Position numbers and translations under genes: made by a program
Notes under the pieces: model-generated
Databases searched by the model: none
Told to the model about the DNA's origin: nothing
Seen by the model: the letters and a program-made list of their open reading frames with translations, nothing else
Part shown: one piece after another, positions 1 to 13,300 of the stretch
Numbering within the stretch: position 1 is the first letter of the stretch
Layout: the number at the start of each line of letters is the position of its first letter
Assembly: GCA_022385755.1 (NCBI GenBank)
Contig: MU278350.1
Location: forward strand, 944,905-1,008,904
Length of the DNA: 64,000 nt
Source: Trametopsis cervina
Taxonomy: Eukaryota; Basidiomycota; Agaricomycetes; Polyporales; Irpicaceae
Direction: 5' to 3'

Positions 1-2552
1 CCAGCCACCGTATGCATGGGCAGTGATTCCGCCTGACCTTACTGTCTCTCGACACGTCGAAGTGCTCCTTTCCGTCGACGCCACCGTTTACAGCGTCGAT
101 AACCTCGAATCGACTGACCAGAGGTTGTCTCGAGGCCCTTTCTCGCATCTCGCACCTTCTCCAAACGGCAAGTCATTGGCTTTGCTCACATCTACAGGAA
201 CCCTCTGGGTCGTATCGAGCGACTTCCAACGAAGTCTTGCTGATTTCGACACGACTGCGGCGGGACCTTCTGCGGACATCAGGCAGGTAGAATGGTGTGG
301 CAACGATGCTGTGCTCGTTACGTGGGATACAATGGCAATGCTCGTCGGTCCTTTCGGCGACACTTTGCAGTACGTCTCGAGTGATTGGTTATCCGACATG
401 CAGTGTGAATTCTTGTCGAATTTACAGGTACTTCTACACCGGACCTACGTTTGCCGTCACAGAACCAGATGGTATCCGAGTTATGGGACCTGATACCTGC
501 GAGTTTATTCAGAAAGTGCCTGGTAAGCTTCTCATATCAGATATCTTCTACTGCGTCTCAGAATTTGCAGTGTCCTCTGTTGCTGTATTCCGCCCCGGAT
601 CCACCTCTCCATCTGCCATTCTCTATGATGCCTGGGAACACTTTTCGAAACGCTCGCCAAAGGCTGATGAGAGCATCCGTAGTATTCGGCCAGAGCTTGC
701 GGCCGCTGTAGATGAATGCATTGACGCTGCAGGGAGGGAATGGAATCCTCATTGGCAGCGGCGTCTTCTCAATGTACGTTACTGTTACAGATGTGCCGGG
801 GCCACCTGTCTGACAGACATCACTTAGGCCGCAAAGTTCGGGAAAGCCTTTATCGACCTTTACGACGCATCAGATTTCGTTGGCATGGGTCATACACTGA
901 GGGTCTTGAATGCCGTACGTTATTATGAGATAGGCATCCCAATCACATACACACAGTGCGTATTCAGCGATTCTCATAATTGAGCAATCTGAGGTCAACA
1001 TATCGGAGCAGGTATACGCAGTTGTCCCCCACACAACTTGTTGCCCGGCTTACCACACGAAATCTACATTTGCTGGCTCTGAGAGTATCGTCGTTCTTAG
1101 ATTTGCCCTCTTCAGCAGTTCTGAAGCACTGGGCATGCGCCAAGATTGTGAGGTCGAAATCTACGGCGTCGGCTGACTCTGTGTTGGATGACGATGCTGT
1201 TTGCAAGTCGATAGTAGAGAAATTCGAGACATTGGGCGGCGCGGCTGTGAGCTATGCAGACATCGCGAGGAAAGCATGGGAGATAGGAAGAACGGATCTG
1301 GCTACGAAGGTCAGTCTACGACATCTCGTTTGTTTTGTGTCCTTGTTCACTGTAACTCCTAGCTCCTGGATCATGAACCAAGGTCCTCAGATCAGGTACC
1401 ATTACTATTGAGCATGAAAGAAGACAAGTTAGCCCTTTCCAAGGCCGTAGAAAGTGGCGACACAGATCTTGGTAAGTTTGAATCATTTATCCCATTGCAC
1501 TTCTAGCATTAATAAATGTCATAGTCTACCACGTCCTATTACATTTACAGAAGCGCATGGCGCTCGGTAGCTTCTTCCGTCTCATTGAGGAGGGGGGTCT
1601 AGCCCTGGCCCCTGCAAGTAAACTGCTCCAAGTCTATGCCCGTGAACAAAATCGTGATATGCTCCGCGATTTCTACTACTCCGATGATCGCCGTGTCGAT
1701 AGCGCTATCCTCTCGCTGCATGAAGCTGCATCAATGTCGGTAAGTTGGTCATGGCCAGACTTGTTGTGCATTATTGAGCAGTGTGATAGGATCCTGCTTC
1801 CAAGATAACTGCAGTCAAGACGGCACAGAAATTCTTCTCTGAAGACAAGGAAAGGTCGTTCGAGGCAAAGGTGCATGGACTTCTTTTTGCTTTGAAATAC
1901 TTTATCAACATAGTACGACCAGGTTATGGATGAAAGTGCTCGCCTTCTCACATTCCAACAACAACTAGAGAAGGAAGCCGATGGGAAAATCACATTCTTT
2001 GGATTGAGCATCAACGAAACCATCCGAACCTGTCTGATAAACGGATTGTCAAAGCGTGCTGATAAGGTGAAGTCTGACTTCAAAGTCCCGGACAAGCGGT
2101 AGGTCCCTGGCGTTCCTTCAGAGAGAAAGAGCTGAAGGATGCAACCGTTGCATTGCAGATTCTGGTATGTGAAGCTGCATGCGCTCACAGAAATACACGA
2201 TTGGGATGGTTTGGATGCGTTCGCTCGGTCGAAGCGTAGTCCCATCGGATATCATGCCTTCGTTACCCATTTGGTAGAAAAAGGGCACAATAAGGAGGCA
2301 ACATCGTTTGTCGCTCGATGTGATGCCAACAAACGCGTCGACCTATACGTCTTATGTGGAGACTGGAGAATGGCTGGCAAAGAATGCAAAGACCGCGGAG
2401 ACAAGGCTAAGCTGGAGTGAGTGCCTCCTGATTACGGGTTGGGATTCAGATGATGACTGATTTTCTATTGTGTTTATAGGGAGCTCCGTCAGAAGTGTCC
2501 TAACTCACTAATTGCTCGAGAGCTGGACGTCCTCGCTTCTTCAATGAAGTGA
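1..2552 (+). CDS. VPS16: VPS16, vacuolar sorting protein (5' partial)
   Basis: Core subunit of the class C Vps complex shared by HOPS and CORVET, which tethers endosomes and vacuoles before SNARE fusion. The first base is mid-codon, so the 5' end lies outside the window. About 667 residues remain of a family length near 800. Exons read as <1-369, 428-522, 571-773, 828-955, 1012-1309, 1363-1471, 1525-1739, 1790-1870, 1923-2098, 2159-2416 and 2480-2552; all phases agree and introns are 48-58 bp with GT-AG ends. The visible part holds the end of the N-terminal beta-propeller ([20 protein letters not shown]) and the C-terminal helical Vps16 domain ([25 protein letters not shown], ending [10 protein letters not shown]). 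It is convergent with the SPX/EXS gene, with stop codons only 106 bp apart. Identification rests on recall of family motifs. Confidence 0.92.
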
Positions 2553-2658
2553 TTTCATTGCCCACACTCGCACGACAGCATATCATACGCAAAGATGCGC
2601 GAATATTTCGTAGCAATATGCATACCCTATCTGAGAAAGACATATTACCCTATAACGA

Positions 2659-5600
2659 CTACGATTGAGCGTCAGTCCCAACCTTGTAAACGTCGCTGGA
2701 AGCTTGTGCTTTGGCGGCACGACGCCGGGATCGCCAGCTTGAAATGCTTTTCTTATCGTCTTCGTCTCCTTCCGTCTCGTGCCCCGCATCGTCGAAGCTG
2801 TAAGGCAGAGGTACTTCTCGAGTGACACGATATTGATCAACATTACCAAGATGCTCGTTTTCCAGTCGGTCTAGGAGTGTCACATCCGTCAAAGCACGAA
2901 GTAGTCTGGAAAGACTCTACTCACAGAAATTCCACTGCCACCGTCGCAGCATCTCTAGCATTGCAGCTATGAATGTGCGGATAGGAAAGGGGAGTCCACC
3001 TTTCGGTATGTATATGACCCAGATGAAACGAATGAACACGTTCGAAACCTGGACCATACGGTGAGGATTTGCCAGAAGGGTTTCAAGGTAAGAGGGCTTA
3101 CGATCGCGAAGTAGTACAGCTATATACGGGACATTAGCATCTATTCCCCTCTTCTAATTTAGCAACGTACTGGTATGTGATTCGTATACAAAATATTGTC
3201 CCTTAATAACGGGTATTTTGCATGCGGGCGGAGCACAGACCAATCCATGAGGAAGTCCTAACCAGGAGAACGTTCAGATAGACATAAATTATTTATGGCG
3301 GAGGTGATTACCCATGCGGAAGCATATATCGCGTACACAGTCCCCGCCACGCACCATAACACAAAATCTACCCCGCGATCCCCACCTGTGATAGCGAATG
3401 AATTTAAAACTACTATACGAAGGAGAACGTTACGACCAGACTTACCATGATGTCTCCAATTATAGTAGGCAAGGTAATATAAAATACCGGCGCCGTATTT
3501 ACCACCCTGTCAAATGCTGTGAGAATCATGGTTCACTGTTGGAGATACAACACGAACATTGATCAAGTGCGTTACCAACTTCGAGTCTACCCAACGCTTC
3601 ACACTTTGCACGAGACGAATGAGCAGTGGCAGCGAAGCGAGTATGAAAGGCACACCCCATGGTCTGGGTGAGAGGCATTTACTCCAGTTATGATCAAGTC
3701 CGCCTGAGTAAGCACATGCGACGAGGTACAGGTTTGATAGCGGGTATATCAAACTACAGTATTGGTCCCTGGTAACAAGTCAGCCAGGCTCATACTTAAG
3801 AGATATGTACAAAACTCACCCCATCCAGAAGTCTGAGAACTAGCAATACATCAAGGGTTAGGCTCGTTGACTAACATAAAAGCAGGTTGAGTAAGCCTTA
3901 CCTCAACGCGGTGGATCCCAGAGGTCAACTGTCTTGAAAGGTTTCTCAAGTACCACCACCGTGCAGATTTAAAAAATATGGGAAGAGGGTTGAACACAAC
4001 GAAGATGACACATCCGAGCCATACCAAGGGCCAGTAAGTCGGTGAAAATTGCGTTGACCCCACACGAGCGAAAGAAAGCCAGAAAGCGTAACACAGGGTT
4101 GATAGTAAGACAGCAGGTAACTTGCCGCACAAAAGGTCAGGACGCCTGGCACTCCCGCTTCAATAGATGCCACTTACCTCGAAGAATTCTCTGTGATCGA
4201 CTTTTGTTTTGAGGTCAAACTCTATAGTATGGTGAGGTGAGTTGGCGCTCTGTAGACATGATAGTACACTTACCGAATATGAACACATAATTGATTCGAG
4301 CGGCATGCCACCCAAGGACGTTGACTCCCACCAGTAAGAGGAAAAGAATAGGAATCAAGAAAACAGAGTATACGTAAAGCAGACCATCATGGCCTGGTAT
4401 TGCTTGTCGAGTTTCGGGTTGGAAGCCTATCAAAGCAGGTGTATATGTAAACGAGAGCACTGTACCCGGGAAGCAGATGACCGCTCACTGAGGTATATCG
4501 CATCAACAAACGCAGGCAAGGCTATACCAAGCAGTAGACCACTTCTGAAGGCACTGAAATGCCGAGATTTCTGACGAGCATTACCACCCCGTAGTCGGGC
4601 TTTTGCAACTTTTCGGTCGCCGCGCGCTGTTTCCGACGTCAGGTTTAGTTTTGAAAACAAGGTGAAATGGTCGTACTAAACCTCGCGGCATAAAGATCTT
4701 CCATCTGGTCTACCATCCCTTGCACAGGAGCTTTCGAAGAGAAAGTACTTGGCTCGATCTTCTCCGCAAAATAAGCTTGTTGTGCGGGTATCTGTAGCAT
4801 TGTTAGTCGCAGGTCTGTATGATTTAGCAGTCAGTGTGAGTACCTTCGCTATCTTCTCGAACTTCTTCAGCGCTTTTCGAAAGCCTATCAGATTCAGTGT
4901 CTAACACAGTCGGGTGAGTGGTTTATCATAGAGTTATAAGATAAGGGTTTACTCGATAGTTTTCAAGCACCTCCAGGCCACTGAACGAAATTTGGTTTTG
5001 GTCAGTAGTACAGGTTGCTATGAACATCACCTACCGATAGCACTCGAGCACAGCTTTCTTCAGACTCTTCTTGGCATGGGCATATTCGTCGGGATCGTAC
5101 CGTGCATGAGATCTGTCAGGAGATGTTGAAGGACCAGGCTTTTTAGAAGGATCGTCCCTCTGAAAGCTGTGCCGTAGCTTCTTCCAGCCCTTGACGCCAT
5201 CCTCCGTACCACTCCCACCACTACTGCCGCTACCACTTGCATTATTGTGTTGAAGTGTGGCATCGTCACTGTTTTCGTGCTGGAGGGGAACAGAACTATT
5301 CTCAGCCGACTGTTCCCGTTTCTTGGTTTCTGAGGTGAGAGACTGGGGGCGGCGTCTTGTGGAATCTGTATCGACCTTGTAACTGCGCCGCTTTCGGGCA
5401 TAATTCCTGGCAGGAAGATGCTCTATCGAGTGTGGGCCAACAGACCCAACCTTGCGAGACTTGAGAGGCAGCCAAGAAGAGTTGGCTTCTGCTTCCTGTA
5501 TGTATATCAGATCTCGAGTACGGCAGCGATAATCGTATTTCATCGTACTCACATGAAATATACGTCGATGCTCTTGCAATTCCTGTAGCTGAGCCTTGAG

Positions 5601-6536
5601 GATTATCGTTCTAGCGAAACATAAGTTGGCGAGAAGTGTGCAGGAAAGTCCGTCAAACCTTGAACGCATCTCTTTCTCTCTTTCTAGATAGAAACTCTCT
5701 ACTTTATCTAACTCACTGTCAAGTTTCTCGAAGAATGCTCTCTGAACAGGACTGAGCAACGGCATGAGGTCTTTCAACGGAATGCTCCTGGCCAAATCCC
5801 ACTGCAGAGCACTGCTCTTGGTGCGTTGGGCGGAAGGCTCCCATGCGTTTCGTGAGCTCTTCCCCTGCACTAGCTTGGGTAAAAATCCCATATTGAGTGT
5901 AGCGGTGCGTATAACCCCGAGTCTATGAGGACTTGCTGGTGTCAATACGTTTGACCCGCTTTCGCTCGCTGCAGACCGACGGTCAGGGATCTCTTGGACA
6001 TTATGGCTGCTAGAAGCTAGACTCCCTCTGTCGCTATTCTGAGGATTCTGGCTGTTTCAGCATTCGCTTTGAACGCAGCAGGCTTTATTCAGTCCTACCT
6101 CGAGTTGTTCACTAACTTCCGCCAGTGAAACCCTCGCAGAGGGCATGGCATCTCTACTGCCGTGGCTTCCCTGTGTATGTGTATGTACCTGCTGTGTGTC
6201 TAAGGCCGGGCTTACGGGATGCAAGAGAGGTGTAGAACCGTTGTCGGTGCGCTCTTGGGCGATTCGTATCGCGGCGATACACTTCTTTAAGCCACGGTAG
6301 TCGCTACATGCATTTCGATCAATATGATACCAAATAAGTATTCCTCCCGCTTACATATAGGCCCTCTTCCATTCTGGAATCTATTACTCATGTTGTCAGA
6401 CCATGGCCATTCCTGCAGCGGTACGGATGTGCCTGTGCATACCTGAGTGTCCTCAAGGTATCTATCACACGAGCAGAACAAAGTGAATCGTAGTTTTTCT
6501 TACACGACATTGGCTTGCTTACCGTGCAAACTTCAT
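2659..6536 (-). CDS. SYG1: SPX/EXS-domain phosphate exporter (SYG1/XPR1 family)
   Basis: Multi-exon gene for a membrane protein of the SYG1/XPR1/PHO1 family, which senses inositol pyrophosphates through the SPX domain and exports phosphate. The start is at 6536: MKFAR, a short intron, YLEDTQ, an intron, then IPEWKRAY and DYRGLKKCIAAI, the classic first SPX helices. The second SPX part lies at about 5060-5945 (SPVQRAFFEKLDSELDKVESF) with a Ser/Gly-rich, charged insert, followed by the last SPX helices near 4870-5030. Hydrophobic segments follow (LLLGIALPAFVDAIY; LIPILFLLLVGVNVLGWHAARI), then the EXS domain at about 2900-4130 (RDQY, SLIYPLSNLYLVACAYSGGLDHNW, RRWQWNF). The end, RLENEHLGNVDQYRVTREVP, matches fungal SYG1 tails. 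At least a dozen short introns; not all boundaries were resolved. It is divergent from ATP10. Confidence 0.9.
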
Positions 6537-6921
6537 AAACAGCGATTACTGAACCGCTTCGTTATAGAGTTACTTGTAGATAGCTGTTAGTTCTACGAGA
6601 CGGATCAGAAGTAGGATGTTTTGCGTCTTCAAGGCGCAAATTGCAGAGCGGGATGACGTCGCACGTTCGTGAGAGAGTCGGGGCCAGATGATCAGGAAGC
6701 TGTCAAACAGAGCCAGTGAGAGATAAGTTCAGACGGTCACGGATCCAACCTGGCGGTTTATTTCGTGCGGTCAGACAAATTGGAGGAAGCAAATCCCGAC
6801 GGCTGCTATTTGTGGAATCCCGCCACATTGACATCAAAATGGCGGCCCGCTACCCCCCGTCACCAATATTTGTGCATCTTGCTCTTCACACCAACGGGCA
6901 AATAGGTGATTATTTCGTAAC
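6537..6921. promoter_or_regulatory. Divergent promoter region, SYG1-type gene / ATP10
   Basis: This 385-bp stretch separates two start codons facing away from each other, so it must carry the upstream signals of both genes. I see no clear TATA box and no further coding signal. The open frame crossing 6716-7081 overlaps the ATP10 leader in another frame and has no family match. Confidence 0.5.
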
Positions 6922-8066
6922 ATGCGGCCTCCGTCTGCTCGGATATTTGCCTCCAACCTCTCGGCCACATCTTCATACCCTACTTGTCGACGCGCTACTG
7001 TATTTCCCTTCGTGCCACGAAACTGTAATACCTTCCGACGATATGCATCCGGAACACCCTCCTCTAATGCGTCAAACATAGAACCTCCAACTGGAATAGA
7101 GACAGACTCATCTAAACCTACCTCGGACGCAATCGAGAAGGAAAAGGTGGGGCAGGATGCTAAGGGTACTTTGCCCTTCCTTAGCCAGCCCTTAGGTGTA
7201 GTGGACCGACCGACTGGTCAGTCGCAGGGATGGACGGACATGATATGGGATGACGACCTTCGGAATAAGCGAAGACGAGTTCTGTGCGTTGACCAGTCAT
7301 ATCCTTTGTTAACGTTAATACCTACTTCGTTCCAGTCTCGATGAAGTCCAGAAGGGAGGTTTTGAGGACCTGAACGCAACGCGACGCCATGGTGGCAAAA
7401 CATGGATTGCACCTCCAGTTCTTATACGGGAAAGCGTGAGTGTTCACGGACGGGACGACCAAACCTCAGCTGATTTGGTTCAGAAAGCTCGCTACTTTCC
7501 CAACGTAGTAGGGGCATCGTTGGAAAACAGCGACACGGTACACACAACAGACATGCTCTCTAAGAAAATCTCTGTTATTTCAATTCTTTCGACCAAGATA
7601 TCAGAAGTGAGGACGATTCTTGAATAGCCTGCAGTGATATTAACAGTGCATACACAGATACAATCGCACATGTTCACTGAGCCAACGGTTGCGCAGTATA
7701 ATGACAATAAACACTTCCAGCACATCAAGATTAACCTCCAAGAGAACAAAATGCGATCGGTGTTGGTGTCCTTCTTCACGAGAAGTATACGGAAGACTAT
7801 GCCTCCAGAGCAATGGCCATTGTACATGATCAGTAGCCAGAATATGGAGTAAGCGGGATATTTCTGTGACCTGACATGCAGCGCTTACGTTCCCCCTGGC
7901 TAGCTATATCCGAAAAGACATGGGTCTTACAAACAAGTATATTGGCTACGTGTACTTGGTGGATGAGCAGTGTCGCATACGGTGGGCAGGTTGTGCCGAC
8001 CCTCAGCCAGCAGAGATCCAGGCTCTCAAGACTTGCACCGGACAACTGCTCAAACGTTTCAAGTAG
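6922..8066 (+). CDS. ATP10: ATP10, mitochondrial F1Fo-ATPase assembly factor
   Basis: Inner-membrane protein needed to assemble subunit 6 (Atp6) into the Fo sector of ATP synthase. Five exons: 6922-7283, 7336-7435, 7484-7606, 7658-7848 and 7904-8066, giving 312 residues with all phases consistent. For the third intron the acceptor at 7657 was preferred to one at 7646 because only the former keeps the frame and joins KISE to IQSHMF. The first ~45 residues are rich in Arg, Ser and Phe and lack acidic residues, as in a mitochondrial presequence. Family motifs: GGKTWIAPPVLIRE, ARYFPNVVG, HIKINLQENKMRSVLV, and the highly conserved end YIGYVYLVDEQCRIRWAGCA. No anomaly seen. Confidence 0.93.
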
Positions 8067-8731
8067 CTCATCGCCCCATTGGACTTTAAGTCATTCAGCT
8101 ATCCTAGATCCAGGGCATAATTTGGCATGTGTTGTTAAAATGCCTAACATGAATGGTGGCGGCCTCGCGTAGCCTAAACGAAGCTCAACGTCAACGTTCA
8201 TCCGCACTATTGCTGCCTGGATGCCTCATGTCTGCGAATCTCGATATCGTGCGAGCTGTGTGCTGTATCTTGCGATAAGACGAGCGCAAATAATCCTCGG
8301 GATGCAAGCGACGGTGTCGGAGTGTGCACTGGCGGAGTCTCTGTATTGTCGTACACTGACATGCATTGTCGACGTCGGTATTATCCAGCTTACGCGAAAT
8401 GAGGCCTTGTGTCGGCGTATGTTGGCCGCGATGAGAGACATTTAGTTCGTTCGGCATGTAGGACGGCATGAGAACGAACGATGAGAGCGGAAAGAGACGC
8501 CCAGCCGAGATCATCCCCGCTGTTTGTTACCTCTTTGAAAGAATACGTCCGCCATCCCTAGCCTCTGGCACCCCCATTCTTCTAGGCCTGCCTCCTATCT
8601 GACCTTCGTCGCTCTCTCAATTTCTTCAATCTATTCCTTTTCTACTGTCTCGCATACTCTCTAGTACCGCTGAAACTCTGTCCGACCGCCACACAGCACA
8701 ACCTTTACTACGACCTGCCACATCCACCACA
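8067..8731. other. Intergenic, ATP10 3' side and transporter promoter
   Basis: This holds the 3' flank of ATP10 and the upstream region of the next plus-strand gene. A pyrimidine-rich, presumably 5'-untranslated stretch runs from about 8570 to 8731 (many CT runs), as is usual before fungal start codons. Short open frames on both strands here have no recognisable domain, and I call no gene. Confidence 0.5.
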
Positions 8732-10066
8732 ATGGCCACCAACGGTATAGAAAAGACCGGTCTTGACTCTGCTGTAGAAGAACAACAAATGCTTGAGGTC
8801 AAGCTCGACAAGACTGCTGATAGCATTCTACCCTCGCCTGTGTCTGCCAATGTCAGACCCTCCCAATCCGCCAGCAAGGGGAAGCTCTCAGCTGCCGCCA
8901 TCATTCCCGTCTGGATTATCCTCAGCTCAACTGTCATCATCTACAACAACTACCTGTATAACACCCTCCAGTTCAAGTATCCCGTCTTTCTGGTGACATG
9001 GCACCTCACGTTCGCTGTGAGTTTCTCTTGTCCAGTCACTTATCAGTTCGCGTTTCTGACTGTCATGCAATCTCTCTAGGCTATCGGTACTCGCGTTCTT
9101 CAGAGAACAACGCATTTACTAGACGGTGCAAAGGATGTACATGTCTCCAAGGATATGTTTCTGCGCTCCATCCTCCCCATAGGCCTCCTGTTCAGTGCCT
9201 CACTCATCCTCAGCAATACGGCTTATCTCTATCTGAGCGTTGCTTACATACAAATGCTTAAAGTACGTGCTCTCTCGCATCCGTGTTACAAGGCCGTCCT
9301 GACCTTGTGCTTTTAGGCATTTACCCCTGTGGCTATCCTCCTCATATCGTGGACGTTCCGTTTGCAGGAGCCGAGCAAGAAACTTGCTGTCATTATCTTC
9401 ATGATATCCGCGGGTGTTGCTCTTGCGTCCAAGGGAGAACTTCGTTTCGACCTTTTCGGCTTCATCACACAGGCTGCCGCTGTTGCTGTGCGTATCAGTC
9501 TGGTCTATATGCTCTCCTTTGTCCTGACAACTCGTCGTAGTTTGAAGCATCACGTCTCGTAATGATCCAGATTCTTCTTCATGGCCTCAAGATGGATCCC
9601 CTTGTCTCTCTGCACTACTACGCCCCAGTCTGCGCTCTTATCAACCTCGCCATTCTACCTTTCACCGAAGGTTTGGAGCCGTTCATGGAGGTCGTCCGTA
9701 TTGGGTGAGCAGCAGAAACCCGGTGTCACTTTGCATCTTGGCGTTGCTGACGGAAACTGTTTCATGTGTTCATAGCCCTTGGATTCTTCTCAGCAACGCG
9801 TCTGTTGCCTTCCTACTCAACATCGCTGCGGTTTTCCTTGTTGGCGCGGGTAGCGGTCTTGTCTTGACTCTGGCCGGCGTCTTCAAGGATATTCTTCTCA
9901 TTACCGGATCAGTTCTCATCTTTGGCAGCAGCATCACACCCTTGCAAGTCTTCGGTGAGTGAGCTCTTTTATCTAAAACGTATCAGCTACTCATCCACTA
10001 CCACTGGCAGGTTACTCGATTGCACTTGGAGGTTTGATCCTGTACAGGACAGCTGGTAGCAAGTAG
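8732..10066 (+). CDS. Triose-phosphate/nucleotide-sugar transporter family (TPT, DMT superfamily)
   Basis: Polytopic transporter of the TPT family, whose fungal members are Golgi or ER nucleotide-sugar or sugar-phosphate antiporters or remain uncharacterised. Six exons: 8732-9016, 9080-9262, 9317-9487, 9541-9704, 9776-9954 and 10011-10066, giving 345 residues in continuous phase. After a soluble 50-residue N-terminus, about ten hydrophobic helices follow. Family signatures are NNYLYN near the first helix, [19 protein letters not shown], the central [13 protein letters not shown], and near the C-terminus [20 protein letters not shown] followed by [14 protein letters not shown]. The motif with K before the last helices is typical of TPT proteins. 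Substrate cannot be read from the sequence. Confidence 0.9.
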
Positions 10067-10611
10067 ACGTTATGATACGACTTCATGATGCTGGTAACCT
10101 CCGTCCCTGTGCTCGATCTAGTGTAGCTTACTCGAATGGCCACTGCTACTGTAGAGGCGGGAGGTCATGGACTAATGATTCCTACCATGAAAAGAGTACT
10201 GGTGTTCCGGGCCATAGATGGTAGACCCGGCTTAAGCGGGATAGCTTGTTCTGAGACTGAGAACCCCAAGTGGTTTTAGTGACATTTTTCTTCCCTGGTT
10301 CATTCGGTCTTGCTTCTTCCTTGTGGACAGTTTGTAGATTTTTCTATTGGGACTCCCTCGATACATCGAGTAGTCTTGTCTGTCACCAGTAGCTATACGA
10401 AATAATCTAGTTCTGGAGTACTGACACTTCCTGTATCACAATGCATAGTTTCTTGACAACTTGTTGCAGCTCCTTGTTGGACTGCCTCACGACTCTTCAA
10501 GCTATAGCTGACAACGATAAAGATTAGTTCTATGTACCCATTCATGACTGTCCATTCCAAGATACAGATCTCCGTGATTATATAAGAGAGATATTGATAT
10601 AGCTATTCATA
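10067..10611. other. Convergent 3' flanks, no gene
   Basis: 545 bp between the stop codons of the TPT transporter (+) and the GT61 gene (-). It is AT-richer than its neighbours, with stop codons in all frames, and fits two 3' untranslated regions. Nothing else seen. Confidence 0.55.
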
Positions 10612-12821
10612 TCACCACTTCGCTGCCTCTGAGCGTACCTCTTCCAGAACGTTTCGGACTACTGCTGTCACCCACATACTCTGGCCAGTACGAAGGTTCA
10701 TAACAGGCGGCATTGACGTGGTGAATTTTCTAAACAGATGAAACACGTGAGTCAGCGGACCAAACGCTCTGTCGCACTGGAGGCGAATAACTCACCTTTC
10801 ATCCCACCAGGCCATATAGCGCATGCCTAGCGCCTTTGCGGAGAACTCACGATCCCGGAGAAAAGCACTTGAAGGCCAAAACTCCATTATCAGTGGGGCG
10901 GGGCGAGTGTCCGGTACTGTGCTGGCCAATCTGGACAACGGTGCGGGCATGAACATGCTATCATCCAATGCATGCCCAAATGCGCCGAGTATGATCTATA
11001 TCAGTTTAGTATGCTTACTGGCGAACGAGATCACGAGGATACTTACGTCCGTACGGGTGATAATCTTCATCCTCTCTTCCCAAGACTCTTTCGTACCGTT
11101 GCTCTTCACCACGTGGAACTCACTGATAACCCCGTCTTTCGCAAGCTTACGCAGCCCAGCGATCAGGTCGGGGTAGTCCTCGGTTCGAATGTGAGGACCA
11201 GCCTCGTACGGCTCTTCCTCCATGCTCACAAAGGTCACAACCGGCTTCCTCCCCTTCGGAATACCGGTGTCTGTCTCCGAAGGGAGGCCGATGTACGAAA
11301 GCAAAGCAGCACGAGCTGGAGCCCACCACCTCTCTGGGGCATCAAACCCTACAAACGGGGCAGCCCACGCGGGCAGTCCATCTTGATTAAGCTCATCTAG
11401 GTTAATTTGTCGTTTCCTCAACTCATCCCCCGCTGGGCCTGCGTGGGTATTGAGCATGGGCTGCCATCGCGTAGACCAACTCTCCCTCCCAATATCGGCC
11501 ACAGCACGGTCTGCGATGAGCACCCGCTCGAAGAGGTATGGGATGTGCATGTCTGCGTAGTCGGCCCATTCTTCCTGATACATTAAGGCAACTGTCGGAA
11601 GCACGGCTTTGACTGTGTCCGGGTGCAAGCCTGACACGAAGCGGTATATTCAGTCCACGTCTCCATGTCTAGATTGCAGCATGCACTGACCTGTGTAAGC
11701 ACGCTGACGCGGTGGTGGATGGGCGTTGTGAACGTTTTCCTCGGCGGGCAGAGCAGGAGACGAAAATACGGGTATGCGGGGGAACCAAAGGCGCATAGGG
11801 GGCGCAACATTCGTTGGCTCAACCGAGCTGGGTGATATTATGCGGAGACCAGTATCCGACGTCTTTGCTATTTGATGTCCGACTGACAAATGGCTGTACG
11901 CACGGAATAAGGAGAAGAGGGTGTAGGGATCTTGCGAATCTGCAGGTTCCGTGGAAAGCCAGGTCGTGCGACGAATTCTAATAACGAGTTCACTCATAAT
12001 TTTATTGGTAAAGTGAGAGTATTCACCTTCCTATATACCCGCCAAAAGTTGCATTTGCTTGTGCTGTTGTCATTACGTGCCATTGTGTCGGAGGTGTCGG
12101 ATGACGGGGATTTGTCTTGGTTGAAGCTATTGAATCTACCGGGGGTACAGAACCAGGAGAGTCCGTAACGATATAGAATGACCCGTTCAACATGTAGAGA
12201 TTGTTGAGGATTGTGTAACCTGCAACCGCGGCATTGAGACAAACGGCAAGAGACAGAAAGACCCAGCATTCATACCCGGTATATGTGCAACCGTGCTGGT
12301 TTCGGGTATCTCTCCATCCAAATGCAGGTGCTGGTCATCTATGGTAGTTCCCTCCTCCAAGCCAATCCCAGGGTCTCTTCGGCCTGCTGACCTGCTTGCC
12401 TTGTATTTCTTACCAACGTTGTATATTGTCCGTTGGGTGGTACCAGCACCAATATCCACCCCGACCTGGCCACGGTTCACTCCAGCTATCTCTCCTTCCT
12501 CCCAGACCCAGTCCCCTGCAATGATGTTTTCCAAGTCATCTCTCCATGCCTGTGGTCGACGGCCATCGCGTTCAAAACCAGGGTCCTTCAGGACCGCGCC
12601 TACAACATTATACGAATACATACATTGATTTAGTTTGAACATGGACACATGTACAAGCAGTACGCACCCAAGTACGACGAAGATAGCTTGGAAGGATTGA
12701 CCCCTACCAAACGTAATGACGTTTCCAAGTTGTAGGACAGCACGAAGACGGTAAGCGAGAAGATGAGCAGCGTCACTTCTCGCCGTGAAGGCGGAGCCAG
12801 CCAGTTTCTAGGGGCAGGCAT
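10612..12821 (-). CDS. Glycosyltransferase family 61 protein
   Basis: Predicted type II membrane glycosyltransferase of family GT61 (relatives include EOGT and xylosyltransferases), probably acting in the Golgi or ER. Seven exons on the minus strand: 12668-12821, 12276-12599, 12027-12219, 11691-11977, 11047-11630, 10796-10995 and 10612-10729, giving 619 residues. After MPAPRNW and basic residues comes a signal anchor (LLIFSLTVFVLSYNL). GT61 features follow: YTILNNLYMLNGSFYIV, a stretch ending TWLSTEP, KPVVTFVS, and the C-terminal block DIILGAFGHALDDSMFM followed by PLIMEFWP, matching the family's G-x-H-G-A..N..FM...V/E pattern with Ala-Leu in place of the usual residues after His. Donor and substrate are unknown. 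Confidence 0.82.
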
Positions 12822-13300
12822 AGCGTTTTATCCTAACGTTACTGTAAGTTCAGTCTCGTAGTGTTAACCTGCAACCAGACTCGAGGCCGGCAGACTTGAC
12901 CGGTGGCTGAATTGGTGGCACGGTCACGGCACCCCGGTAGGACAAAGGGTAAACGGGGAATGGTCTTCTATCTGTAGCAAGTGAGAGTGTCTATGCGTGG
13001 CCAAGGACGCACATCAAACTCAGTGTAGCCAGGCCAATGAGATGGGAGGAAGTACAAGTAAACGACGTCGACTATTCACTTCCACTGGGCATCACGGCGC
13101 TTACTCATATGGTGCTTGATGCACACAACACAACCATGCAGCGCGGCCAGTGAGCCATGAGACAGTCACTTTCGGCCAGGTGAGAGTGCGTATGTATTGG
13201 AAGCATGTTTGGTAGTGTACGCGATTTATTTACAGAAAGAGGATAGCATATAGTGATCGGATTCTCGTTCGATAGCGTTCTCAATATATGTCAGCCCGCA
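12822..13300. other. Intergenic, GT61 promoter and GH28 3' flank
   Basis: 479 bp upstream of the GT61 start and downstream of the GH28 stop, both on the minus strand. No long coding signal and no repeat noticed. Confidence 0.5.
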
